Source of the DNA: Treponema sp.
GTDB lineage: Bacteria > Spirochaetota > Spirochaetia > Treponematales > Breznakiellaceae
Assembly (NCBI GenBank): GCA_031257195.1
Contig: JAIRPD010000094.1
Location: forward strand, 1 to 64,000
Reading direction: 5' to 3'
DNA length: 64,000 nucleotides
The notes below the pieces were generated by a model that saw only the letters and a program-made list of their open reading frames with translations, had not been told where the DNA came from and did no database searches. A program made the position numbers and the translations under genes. Positions 53,592 through 61,239 of this stretch are shown here, in pieces (position 1 is the stretch's first letter; every line of letters begins with the position of its first letter).

Positions 53592-55328
53592 GTGGACGAT
53601 ATACTTTCCCGGTACTGCCCCCGGATCGACTTTGACAGCTACGAGGATTTCTACCAAAACTACCGCTGTGACGCGCCGGAGAACTTTAACTTCGCCTACG
53701 ACGTGGTGGACGAATGGGCCCGGATCGATCCCGCCAAACCCGCCCTCCTGTGGACCAACGACGAGGGGGCGGCGCTTTCCTATACCTTCGCCGACATGAA
53801 GCGCCTTTCCAGCAAGGCCGCCGCGGTCCTCCTTGACCTGGGCCTTTCCAAGGGCGACGTGGTGATGCTGATCTTGAAACAGCGCCCGGAGGTGTGGATC
53901 ATGCTGACGGCGCTGGAAAAGATCGGCGCCGTGGCGATCCCCGGCACCTACCAGCTTACCCGGAAAGACATCGCGTACCGCTGCAACGCCGCGGAGGTCA
54001 AGGTCCTGATCACCGTGGACGATGGGGAACTGCTGGACAACATCGCCGCGGCGCTGCCGGAATGCCCCGGGGTCAGGCATTGGGCGGTGGTAACCCCGCC
54101 GCGGGCCGCCGGGGCGGGAATCCCCGCGGGATGCCTTGATCTGCGCCGGGCCATGGAGGGAGCGCCGGAAACCTTTACCCGCCCCTCCGGCGGCGCGGAC
54201 ACCAGGCTCCGGGAACCGATGCTGATCTACTTCTCCTCCGGTACTACCGGCATGCCCAAGATGGTCCTCCACGATCATTCCCTTCCCCTGGGGCACATCG
54301 TTACCGCCAGGTACTGGCTTTGTGTCCAGGACGGCAAGGTCCACATGACCCAGACCGATTCCGGCTGGGCCAAATTCGCCTGGGGAAAGATCTACGGCCA
54401 GTGGATCTGCGGGGCGGTGATCGGCGCCTATGACACGGAAAAATTCACCCCCCGGGGGATACTGGACGCGATAGACCGCCTGAGGCCGGCCACCTTCTGC
54501 GCCCCCGCGACGATCTTCCGCTTCCTCATCAAGGAAGACCTTTCCGGCCGGGATTTCAGCTTTATCAAGCGCTGCTCCGTGGCGGGGGAACCCCTCAGCC
54601 CCGAGGTGTACCACCAGATCAAGGAAAAGACGGGCCTGGAGATCCGGGAGGGCTTTGGCCAGTCGGAGACCTCGGTCATGGCCGCCTGCTTCAAGTGGCT
54701 GCCGGTCCGGCCCGGCTCCATGGGAAAACCCGCCCCCCTCTTTGGCTTGGAGCTGCTGGACGAAGCCGGCGCCCCCTGCGACGACGGCATGGTGGGGAAC
54801 ATCAGCGTTACCGCCGCGGGAGATCCCGGAAGCGCCGGCCCGGGGGCGGCCCCCGTTTCCGGCGGCTCCCCCCCCGGCCTTTTCCGGGGCTACTGGAAGG
54901 ACGGCGAGGTTACCGCCCGGTGCTGGAGCGGCGGGGTCTACCGGACCGGGGACATGGCCTGGCGGGACAGCGATGGTTACTACTGGTTTGTGGGCCGCAA
55001 CGACGATGTCATCAAGTGTTCCGGCTACCGGATCGGCCCCTTCGAGGTGGAAAGCGCCCTGATGGAACATCCCGCGGTGCTGGAATGCGCCGTTACCGCC
55101 GCCCCGGACCCCACCCGGGGCCAGGTGGTCAAGGCCACCATCGTCCTCGCCAAAGGCCGCGTTCCCTCGGAGGACCTGAAACGGGAACTGCAGAACCACG
55201 TAAAGCGGGTTACCGCCCCCTACAAGTACCCCCGGATTGTGGACTTTGTGGAGGAGCTGCCCAAAACGGTGAGCGGGAAGATCCAGCGTAACCTGATACG
55301 GCAAAAAGACGCGGGCCCCGCCGGGTAA
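53592..55328 (+). CDS. AMP-forming acyl-CoA synthetase (medium-chain/acetyl type)
   Basis: Activates a carboxylic acid with ATP and CoA. The 578 residues start at GTG immediately after the regulator stop. Motifs of the ANL family are visible: IYFSSGTTGMPKMVLHDHSL (A3), REGFGQSETSVMAACF (A5), GVYRTGDMAWRDSDGYYWFV (A7), GRNDDVIKCSGYRIGPFEVE (A8) and KTVSGKIQRNLIR with the catalytic lysine (A10). A Gly/Pro-rich insertion lies near residue 410-430. The sequence resembles medium-chain synthetases (ACSM type) rather than classical Acs; the substrate is not certain. Confidence 0.88.
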   Translation: MDDILSRYCPRIDFDSYEDFYQNYRCDAPENFNFAYDVVDEWARIDPAKPALLWTNDEGAALSYTFADMKRLSSKAAAVLLDLGLSKGDVVMLILKQRPEVWIMLTALEKIGAVAIPGTYQLTRKDIAYRCNAAEVKVLITVDDGELLDNIAAALPECPGVRHWAVVTPPRAAGAGIPAGCLDLRRAMEGAPETFTRPSGGADTRLREPMLIYFSSGTTGMPKMVLHDHSLPLGHIVTARYWLCVQDGKVHMTQTDSGWAKFAWGKIYGQWICGAVIGAYDTEKFTPRGILDAIDRLRPATFCAPATIFRFLIKEDLSGRDFSFIKRCSVAGEPLSPEVYHQIKEKTGLEIREGFGQSETSVMAACFKWLPVRPGSMGKPAPLFGLELLDEAGAPCDDGMVGNISVTAAGDPGSAGPGAAPVSGGSPPGLFRGYWKDGEVTARCWSGGVYRTGDMAWRDSDGYYWFVGRNDDVIKCSGYRIGPFEVESALMEHPAVLECAVTAAPDPTRGQVVKATIVLAKGRVPSEDLKRELQNHVKRVTAPYKYPRIVDFVEELPKTVSGKIQRNLIRQKDAGPAG

Positions 55329-55357
55329 CCCCGGCCGGCGGCCTTGCCGGTCCGCCG

Positions 55358-57058
55358 CTACTTGCTCTTCATCACCTCCACCCCGTCCCAGCCTTCCGGG
55401 GGCGGGGCGGCGGCGTAGGCCCGGCAGCGGTCCAGGAGGTTTTGGGCGTTGAAGTCCCCGGGCAGCAGGGAAAGGACCGCCTCAAAGCGGGCCGCCGCCT
55501 CGGTGAAGGACCGCCGGTAGTACAGCTCCATCCCCTGGTTGTGGATCGCCCAGGCCCGCTCCTCGCCGCCGCTCTCAAAGCCGCGGCGGACCGTGTATAT
55601 CTTGACCCCCCGGGTCTTGCCCTTAACGGCCACCGTGTCCAAAAGCCGCGCCGGCGGGGGCCCCCCCAGACCCGCGGCGGAAAACAGGGCGGGGTCCAGG
55701 GCCTCGAGCCCGGCGAAGAGGGATTCGCTTACCAGGATTTCCGTGTGGTAGGTTTTGGTAAGCCCCTCCATCCGGGAGGCCAGGTTGACCGCGTCCCCAA
55801 TCACCGTGTAGTCCATCTTCCGTTCGCTGCCGATGTTCCCCACCGTTACGGCGCCGTAGTTGATCCCAATGCCGATATGGAACTCGGTTTTACCCAGGGC
55901 CCGCTGTTTTTCGTTAAAGGCCCGGACGGCGTCCAGCATATCCAGGCCGGAGAGGACCGCCTGAAGGGGGTCGTCCGCCCGCCTGACCGGGGCCCCCCAA
56001 AAGGCCATCACCGCGTCCCCAATGTACTTATCCACAATGCCGTTCCGGTTCATAATAATGTCCACCTGGCCGGAGAAGTACCGGTTCAGGGACTTAACCA
56101 GCTCATCCGGGGCGAGCCCCTCGGAGATTGTGGTAAAACTCCTGATATCGGAAAAGAGAATCGCCAGGTCCCGGTTATCCCCCACCAGCATGGACTCGGG
56201 GGAGGCGAAGAACTTCTCGATCAGGTCCTTGGGCACGTACTTTTGGAATATCTGCCGGATCCGCTCTTCTTTTTTTTGGGCCAGGGCCGCCTCAAACGCG
56301 TGGGCCTTGATCCGCTGGTACGCCTTTTCCAGCTCCCCCAGCATGGTGTTAAAGGTGGCCGCCAGGTGGCCGGTCTCGTCCCGGTACTCCACCGTTACCC
56401 GGCCGCTAAGGTCCCCCCCGCCGGTGATGGCGTTCATCGCGGCGATAACCCGGCCCAGGGGCTCCGTCAGGCGGCGGCTGAAGAACACCAGCAGCGCCGC
56501 CGCCGCCGCCAGGGAAAGGGCCAGGGTGATCGCCGTTTGCAGGGCGATCTTGTCCGCGTCCCGGTAAAACGCCGCCCGTTCCTCCGTAAGGAGCACGTAC
56601 CACCGGAAGGGCAGGGAATAGAAGAACCGGAACACCCGGGGCTTGCCCCCCAGGTTCGCCGAAAGGAGCCCCTGGCTTTCCGCGTCCAGCGCGGGCCGGA
56701 GGGCGGCCTTTTCCCCCTCGCTGAGGACCAGCGGGGAGGTGGCCATCACCGGGTTCAGGGAATCGTCCAGGGCCAGGATTACCTCCGTGTCGCTCAGGAT
56801 GACGCTCCGGGCGTAGGCCCCCACCGCCTCTTTAACGGCCTGGACCATGCCGGGCCGGGAGTCGTAGTGATTTTCCGCCAGCAGGTCCCACTGGTTTTCC
56901 GCGTACTTCCTCAGTTCCTCGGCCTTGAAACTCAAAAACCGCTGGGCCACCCGGGTAACGCCGTTGACGGCGTTAAAGTAGGACGCGGTTTCCGCCAGGG
57001 TCAGGGTAACGACGATCAGGGGAAGTACCACCAGGATAATCTTGGTCCGTATGCTCAT
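55358..57058 (-). CDS. Membrane-bound class III adenylate cyclase with HAMP domain
   Basis: Makes cAMP. With ATG at 57058 (566 residues) the N terminus is MSIRTKIILVVLPLIVVTLT, a membrane segment; a second is near 185-200. Between them lies an extracytoplasmic sensor part, followed by HAMP (LTEPLGRVIAAMNAITGGGD) and a coiled link to the cyclase. Catalytic motifs: ILFSDIRSFTTISEG and VDKYIGDAVMAFWGAP (metal aspartates and the Lys that selects ATP), with DYTVIGDAVNLASR. A TPR-like tail ends the protein. The in-frame ATG at 57076 lies inside the promoter. A leaderless promoter fits 57058. Confidence 0.9.
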   Translation of the reverse strand: MSIRTKIILVVLPLIVVTLTLAETASYFNAVNGVTRVAQRFLSFKAEELRKYAENQWDLLAENHYDSRPGMVQAVKEAVGAYARSVILSDTEVILALDDSLNPVMATSPLVLSEGEKAALRPALDAESQGLLSANLGGKPRVFRFFYSLPFRWYVLLTEERAAFYRDADKIALQTAITLALSLAAAAALLVFFSRRLTEPLGRVIAAMNAITGGGDLSGRVTVEYRDETGHLAATFNTMLGELEKAYQRIKAHAFEAALAQKKEERIRQIFQKYVPKDLIEKFFASPESMLVGDNRDLAILFSDIRSFTTISEGLAPDELVKSLNRYFSGQVDIIMNRNGIVDKYIGDAVMAFWGAPVRRADDPLQAVLSGLDMLDAVRAFNEKQRALGKTEFHIGIGINYGAVTVGNIGSERKMDYTVIGDAVNLASRMEGLTKTYHTEILVSESLFAGLEALDPALFSAAGLGGPPPARLLDTVAVKGKTRGVKIYTVRRGFESGGEERAWAIHNQGMELYYRRSFTEAAARFEAVLSLLPGDFNAQNLLDRCRAYAAAPPPEGWDGVEVMKSK

Positions 57059-57064
57059 AGAAGC

Positions 57065-57093
57065 AGTGTAAAACATGGCCCCCCCTCTGGCAA
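57065..57093 (-). promoter_or_regulatory. Candidate leaderless promoter of the adenylate cyclase gene
   Basis: Minus strand TTGCCA (57093-57088), 17 bp, TACACT (57070-57065), then 6 bases to the ATG at 57058. It lies just after the end of the 57125 gene. Confidence 0.55.
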
Positions 57094-57124
57094 GGGGAAG
57101 CCGGAACCCCCCGGCCCCCCGCGA

Positions 57125-57343
57125 CTAGGCCACGGAGGAACCGGTGGAATCGGCGGCCACCTCGGAAAGGTAGCCGGTTTTTACGCAGATAGCGAAAAGA
57201 TGGTGGTCGATAAAGTCCTCCCGGATCTTTTCGTCCCCGTCGCATTGAGTAACAAGCCGGATCCGGTAGCCCTCCTCGGTTTCCGTAAGAATATCCAGGT
57301 ATTCCGAACGGCCGGGACGGCTTTTTACGCTGTACCTTTTCAT
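57125..57343 (-). CDS. Small uncharacterised protein
   Basis: A soluble protein of 72 residues (MKRYSVKSRPGRSEYLDILT, then EEGYRIRLVTQCDGDEKIRE) with a good site (AAAGGGGAG) before the ATG. It looks like a small beta-strand and helix protein. No family is recognised. It precedes the adenylate cyclase on the same strand, with the cyclase promoter in between. Confidence 0.6.
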   Translation of the reverse strand: MKRYSVKSRPGRSEYLDILTETEEGYRIRLVTQCDGDEKIREDFIDHHLFAICVKTGYLSEVAADSTGSSVA

Positions 57344-57418
57344 GTCGCTCCCCTTTCTTTATCGGCCCCCGCCCCCGGCGGTTTGAGGCTTTTCCCGGGA
57401 AAATCGCGCGTTTTTCCC

Positions 57419-57446
57419 TTGTCTTTTCTGGAAACCGTGGTATTAT
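57419..57446 (+). promoter_or_regulatory. Candidate promoter of small ORF B (leaderless geometry)
   Basis: TTGTCT (57419-57424), 16 bp, TATTAT (57441-57446), then 7 bases to the ATG at 57454. The same box read on the minus strand is TATAAT, but without a -35. Confidence 0.5.
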
Positions 57447-57453
57447 AAACGCC

Positions 57454-57621
57454 ATGCGCCCCCGGGCGGGGGAGGGCCGCCCGCCGGGTTGGGAGGGTCT
57501 CCCGCCGCGATGGGAGACCCTCCCTTCGGTGTGGGAGGGTCTCCCTTCGGTAGGGGAGGGCCTCCCTTCGGTGGGGGAGAGGCTGACGATGGGGTATCCG
57601 CTCCCCCTGGGGGGGCGTTAG
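57454..57621 (+). CDS. Small ORF B: 55-residue heptapeptide-repeat peptide made of eight 21-nt blocks
   Basis: Again exactly eight 21-nt blocks with the stop codon. It reads MRPRAGE, GRPPGWE, GLPPRWE, TLPSVWE, GLPSVGE, GLPSVGE, RLTMGYP, LPLGGR. The peptide is acidic where small ORF A is basic, but both have Leu-Pro-rich heptads of equal number and length. No Shine-Dalgarno precedes the ATG. Other frames, and the minus strand, are also open here, so coding is inferred mainly from the match of architecture with the first locus. Confidence 0.5.
   Translation: MRPRAGEGRPPGWEGLPPRWETLPSVWEGLPSVGEGLPSVGERLTMGYPLPLGGR
57470..57579 (+). repeat. 21-bp tandem repeat array B with GGGAG-NNN-CTCCC palindromes
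   Basis: Contiguous 21-bp units (57475, 57496, 57517, 57538, 57559). Each junction has GGGAG, three bases, CTCCC: perfect at 57491-57503, 57512-57524, 57533-57545 and 57554-57566, and imperfect at 57470. The central triplet is GGT, ACC, GGT, GGC in turn, so the centre changes while the arms stay fixed. No spacers, hence not CRISPR. Confidence 0.85.
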
Positions 57622-57644
57622 TTTACGAAACAAGGATGGCGATC

Positions 57645-58325
57645 ATGCGCGAACACAAACACGGCTATTATCTTCCCGCGGGGGACTTTGAGTTCTACGA
57701 GTGGGCCCTCAACTTCCACGCCGTCGCGGCGGCCCACGCGGCGGACTGGGGGCTGCCCGCGGAGGAGCTGGCCGCCTTCCAGGCGGGGATTACGGCCTAC
57801 AAGGCCCTTTTGGACGGGGCCTACGGGGAAAACGCGGGGAAGGAGGATATCCGCCGCAAGAATACCGCCCACCGGGAGCTGGCCCACCAGGCCCAGGACC
57901 TGGTGAACGCCCATATCCGGTATAACCGGCGGATCTCCCCCGACGATATGGCCGCCCTGGGGGGGCCGGTCCGCGACGGGACGCGCACCCCCGTGCCGCC
58001 GCCGGCGAGCCGGCCCGCGTTTACCCTCCGGCCGGTGAACAGCCGGGAGCTGCGGATCGACTTCCACGACGAGGGTTCCACCCGGCGGGCTATTCCCTAC
58101 GGCCTGGACGGGGCGATCCTCCACCTCCAGGTGCTGGAGCCGGGGGAGGCGGTTCCCCTGGACCCGGAGGCCCTCCCCAAGACCCGGCTCCTCACCGCCA
58201 GTCCCCAGGTTTACGAGTTTTCCCCCCCGGACCAGGGTAAGCGGGTGGTCTGCGCCCTCTGCTGGCAGAACGAGAAGGGGGAAAAGGGTCCCTACACGGA
58301 TATTGTTACCGCCGTTGTGCCCTAG
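57645..58325 (+). CDS. Uncharacterised repeat-array-associated protein, copy B
   Basis: A paralogue of the 38240 protein, 226 residues from the ATG at 57645, with AAGG 9 bases upstream. The frame stays open upstream to 57489, and ATG 57636 is an alternative. Shared features: HGYYLPAGDFEFYEWALNFH, AADWGLPAEELAAFQAG, a helical block, a Pro-rich hinge (GTRTPVPPPAS), and a beta-rich end (LRIDFHDEGSTRRAIPYGLD, RVVCALCWQNEKGEKGPYTD). Both proteins end in KGP(W/Y)(S/T)(E/D)I and a final Pro. They are well diverged, so the duplication is old or the copies were acquired separately. Function unknown. Confidence 0.8.
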   Translation: MREHKHGYYLPAGDFEFYEWALNFHAVAAAHAADWGLPAEELAAFQAGITAYKALLDGAYGENAGKEDIRRKNTAHRELAHQAQDLVNAHIRYNRRISPDDMAALGGPVRDGTRTPVPPPASRPAFTLRPVNSRELRIDFHDEGSTRRAIPYGLDGAILHLQVLEPGEAVPLDPEALPKTRLLTASPQVYEFSPPDQGKRVVCALCWQNEKGEKGPYTDIVTAVVP

Positions 58326-58499
58326 GGAAGGGCCGGTGTACCCGGGGCCCCCGACGGCGGGGCGGCGGGGGGCGGGGGCGGTTCCGCCGGTTCCGGGCCT
58401 TTCCCGGGGGCCGGCGGCCCCGGCCCGGGATGCCCGGCCCGGGGGCGGGGGAGGGGGCGGGCCGCCCCGGGGCGGGGGTAAAAAAACGCGAAAATTGAC
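58326..58499. other. GC-rich intergenic stretch with no recognised gene
   Basis: This interval is extremely G- and C-rich with many short inverted repeats, among them CCGCCCCGGGGCGG near 58462-58475. It then changes abruptly to AT-rich sequence at the promoter of the sugar transporter. I see no gene and no clear terminator. Confidence 0.6.
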
Positions 58500-58528
58500 T
58501 TGACAGCGGGTACAAGCCGCGCTACCCT
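58500..58528 (+). promoter_or_regulatory. Promoter of the sugar ABC transporter
   Basis: TTGACA (58500-58505), 17 bp, TACCCT (58523-58528), about 40 bp before the ATG at 58569. The -10 is weak, as expected for a regulated promoter. No operator dyad was recognised with confidence. Confidence 0.6.
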
Positions 58529-58568
58529 AAACCACATCATAAACTTACAAGGAAGAAGGAGAAAAAGC

Positions 58569-59624
58569 ATGAAGAAACTGTTTGGCGCCGGAATGGCGGC
58601 CCTTACCGCGGCGCTGCTTGTCCTCGCGCTTCCGGGCTGCGGCGGCGGCGCGAAATCCGCGGAAGCCCCGGGGCCCGCGGGCAAGTCGTCCAAGCCGGAA
58701 AAAGACTGGCGTATCGCCCTGGTCCCCAAGGACAGCACCAACGCGTGGTTTGTCAGGATGGAGGTGGGGGTTAAGGCCTTCGCCCAGGACACGGGGCTGA
58801 ACGCCTTTCAAAAGGGGCCCGCCCGAACCGACGCCGCGATGCAGGCGCAGGTTATCGAGGACCTGATTGCCCAGGGGGTGGACGCCATCTGCGTGGTTCC
58901 GGTCGATCCCGCCGCCCTGGAACCGGTGCTGGGCAAGGCCCTGGAGCGGGGTATCGTGGTTGTAACCCACGAGGCTTCCTTCCAGGAAAACACCCTGTAC
59001 GATATTGAGGCCTTTAACAACGCCGATTACGGCGCTTTTATCATGGACAACCTGGCCCAGGCGATGGGGGAGACCGGGGTGTACACCACCATGGTGGGGC
59101 ACGTTACCAACGCTTCCCACAATGAGTGGGCCGACGGGGGGGTGGCCCGGCAGAAAGCCGCGTATCCCAACATGACCCTCCTTGAGGCGGAGCCCCGGGT
59201 GGAGTCGGAGGACAACATGGAACGGGCCTATGAACGGGCGAAGGAGCTGTTCAAGAAGTACCCCGACCTGAAGGGCGTGATGGGGACTTCCTCCAAAGAC
59301 GCGCCCGGCGTCGCCCGGGCCATTGAGGAGATGGGCTTGAAGGGCAAGGCCTTTACCTCCGGGACCGGTCTTCCCGAGGAAAACAAGGTTTTCCTCAAGA
59401 ACGGTACCCTGGCGGCGGCGACCCTCTGGGACCCCAAAGACGCCGGCTACGCCCTGTGCGCCCTGGCGGTGAAGATCCTCCGGGGTGAGCGGGTGGGCGA
59501 CGGCCTTAACCTGGGGCTTCCGGGCTACGAGAACATGAGCTTCCTTTCCGGTTCGGACAAGATCCTTATTGGCGAGGGCTGGATTGTGATTAACGCGGAC
59601 AACGTTGACAGTTTTGGGTTTTAA
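58569..59624 (+). CDS. Sugar ABC transporter substrate-binding lipoprotein
   Basis: A periplasmic binding protein of 351 residues. ATG 58569 has GAAGGAG upstream and opens a lipoprotein signal (LLVLALPGC). The body is type 1 periplasmic binding fold: RIALVPKDSTNAWFVRMEVG, VIEDLIAQGVDAICVVPVDP, GIVVVTHEASFQ, and a C-terminal lobe with TLWDPKDAGYALCALAVKIL. It resembles rhamnose, xylose and autoinducer-2 type binding proteins (LsrB/RhaS). The sugar is not known. It is the first gene of the transporter set and is followed by a terminator-like hairpin. Confidence 0.9.
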   Translation: MKKLFGAGMAALTAALLVLALPGCGGGAKSAEAPGPAGKSSKPEKDWRIALVPKDSTNAWFVRMEVGVKAFAQDTGLNAFQKGPARTDAAMQAQVIEDLIAQGVDAICVVPVDPAALEPVLGKALERGIVVVTHEASFQENTLYDIEAFNNADYGAFIMDNLAQAMGETGVYTTMVGHVTNASHNEWADGGVARQKAAYPNMTLLEAEPRVESEDNMERAYERAKELFKKYPDLKGVMGTSSKDAPGVARAIEEMGLKGKAFTSGTGLPEENKVFLKNGTLAAATLWDPKDAGYALCALAVKILRGERVGDGLNLGLPGYENMSFLSGSDKILIGEGWIVINADNVDSFGF

Positions 59625-59640
59625 GCGGGCCGTCTGAGCG

Positions 59641-59666
59641 AAGGGGGCGTCCGCCCCTTTTGTTTT
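59641..59666 (+). terminator. Hairpin after the binding-protein gene
   Basis: AAGGGG (59641-59646) and CCCCTT (59654-59659) flank a short loop, followed by TTGTTTT. Such a partial terminator would raise the ratio of binding protein to membrane components. The rest of 59625-59744 holds no gene. Confidence 0.65.
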
Positions 59667-59744
59667 CGGGGCTCTCCCGGCGGAAAGGTTCCCCCTGGGG
59701 GCTTCCGCCGGGATCCGCCGTGAGGTTGTCCTCTGGAGGCCGGG

Positions 59745-61238
59745 ATGCCGGGATTCATTTTACAGGCGAGGAATATCAGAAAATCCTTTGGCGGCGTTGA
59801 GGCGCTGCGGGGCGTTAATCTTGATGTCGGGGCGGGGGAGATTCACTGTTTGGCCGGTGAGAACGGGTGCGGCAAGTCCACGCTGATCAAGATCATTTCG
59901 GGGTTTTATGAGGCCGACGGGGGGGAACTGGAACTTAACGGCCGGCGCTTTTCCCGGCTTACCCCCCTGGAGGCGATTTCGCTGGGGGTGCAGGTTATCT
60001 ACCAGGATTTTTCCCTCTTTCCCAACCTGACGGTGATGGAAAACCTCGCCATCAACATGGAACTGATGGACAAGCGGCGGTTTGTAAACTACGCGCGGAT
60101 GCGCCGGGCCGCCGGGGAAGCGGTGGCCAAGATCGGGTTTTCCGTGGACATGAACGAGCTGGTCGAGAATCTTTCAATCGCGCGAAAGCAGATCATCGCG
60201 ATCTGCCGCGCCCTCCTGTACGGCGCGCGGCTTATCATCATGGATGAGCCCACGACCGCGCTGACTAAAAAAGAAGTCCGCTCCTTGTTCCAGGTGATCA
60301 AAAACCTCCAGGCCCAGGGGATCGCCATCCTGTTTGTTTCCCACAAGCTTGACGAGGTGTTTGAGATTTCGGAGCGGTTCACGATATTCCGCAACGGCCA
60401 GAACGTGGCGGCGGGGAACACCAGCGAGCTGGACGCGAAGCGGTTCGCCTTCTATATGACCGGCCGGGAATTCGCCGATGAGGCCTACGCCGCGCCGGAA
60501 TTTTCCGGGCCGCCGGTTCTGGAAGCCCGGGGCCTTTCCTCGGGAAACGTTTACCGGGATATTTCGTTCACCGTCTCGCGGGGGGAGATCTTTGGTATCA
60601 CGGGCCTTCTGGGGTCCGGCCGGGGGGAACTGGTGCGGACCTTGTTCGGCGTTCAAAGGCCGGACGCGGGGACGATCCTGATAAATGGGGAGCCCGTGAA
60701 AATTCGCGGGGTAAAGGACGCGATCGCCCTTGGCGTAGGGTATGTGCCGGCGGACCGGCTTACGGAGGGTTTGTTTCTGTCCCAGTCCATAGGGCGGAAT
60801 ATTGTCGTATCCAGCCTGAAAAAGCTTTCCAACGCCGCGGGGATTCTGTTTCCGGATAAAACCCGGGAAGAGATTACCTCCTGGATCTCGGAGTTGGCCA
60901 TCAACACCGGGGATTACGAGCGCCAGGTAAAAACCCTGTCCGGCGGGAATCAGCAGAAGGTCGTGCTGGCCCGGTGGCTCGCGAACGACCTGAAGGCGCT
61001 TATCCTTAACGGGCCGACGGTGGGCGTTGACATCGGGTCCAAGTACGATATTCACGCCCTCCTGCGAAAACTCGCGTCCCGGGGGTTAAGCGTGATTATT
61101 ATTTCCGACGATCTGCCGGAACTTTTGGCCTGCTGTAACCGTATTGTTGTTATGCGGGAGGGCAGGATAGTTAAGGAACTGAAGGCTTCGGAAACCACGG
61201 AAGCCCGGTTGGGCGAAATCGCCACAGGGGTCGCGTAA
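59745..61238 (+). CDS. Sugar ABC transporter ATPase with two nucleotide-binding domains
   Basis: A RbsA/MglA-type ATPase of 497 residues. Domain 1 has Walker A GENGCGKST (38-46), a modified signature ENLSIARKQIIAICRALL and Walker B IIMDEPTTALTKKEV. Domain 2 has a degenerate P-loop (GLLGSGRGELVRTLFG), a good signature LSGGNQQKVVLARWLA, and LILNGPTVGVDIGSK in place of the usual LILDEPTxGVD, so the Walker B Asp and catalytic Glu are changed to Asn and Gly. The deviation in domain 2 is stronger than usual in this family. A GGAGG site precedes the ATG. Confidence 0.9.
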   Translation: MPGFILQARNIRKSFGGVEALRGVNLDVGAGEIHCLAGENGCGKSTLIKIISGFYEADGGELELNGRRFSRLTPLEAISLGVQVIYQDFSLFPNLTVMENLAINMELMDKRRFVNYARMRRAAGEAVAKIGFSVDMNELVENLSIARKQIIAICRALLYGARLIIMDEPTTALTKKEVRSLFQVIKNLQAQGIAILFVSHKLDEVFEISERFTIFRNGQNVAAGNTSELDAKRFAFYMTGREFADEAYAAPEFSGPPVLEARGLSSGNVYRDISFTVSRGEIFGITGLLGSGRGELVRTLFGVQRPDAGTILINGEPVKIRGVKDAIALGVGYVPADRLTEGLFLSQSIGRNIVVSSLKKLSNAAGILFPDKTREEITSWISELAINTGDYERQVKTLSGGNQQKVVLARWLANDLKALILNGPTVGVDIGSKYDIHALLRKLASRGLSVIIISDDLPELLACCNRIVVMREGRIVKELKASETTEARLGEIATGVA

Positions 61239-61239
61239 C

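Noticed and set aside
52944-55304. A 786-codon minus-strand frame over the HTH-cupin and acyl-CoA synthetase genes
   Set aside because: Both plus-strand genes have full family motifs and ribosome or coupling signals; the minus frame does not.
38078-57579. Repeat arrays as CRISPR
   Set aside because: The 21-bp units are contiguous without unique spacers and no cas gene is present.
57489-57644. Copy B protein beginning at 57489 within the repeats
   Set aside because: The frame is open, but the alignment with copy A begins near 57645, where a ribosome binding site fits; the extension is Gly/Pro low complexity.
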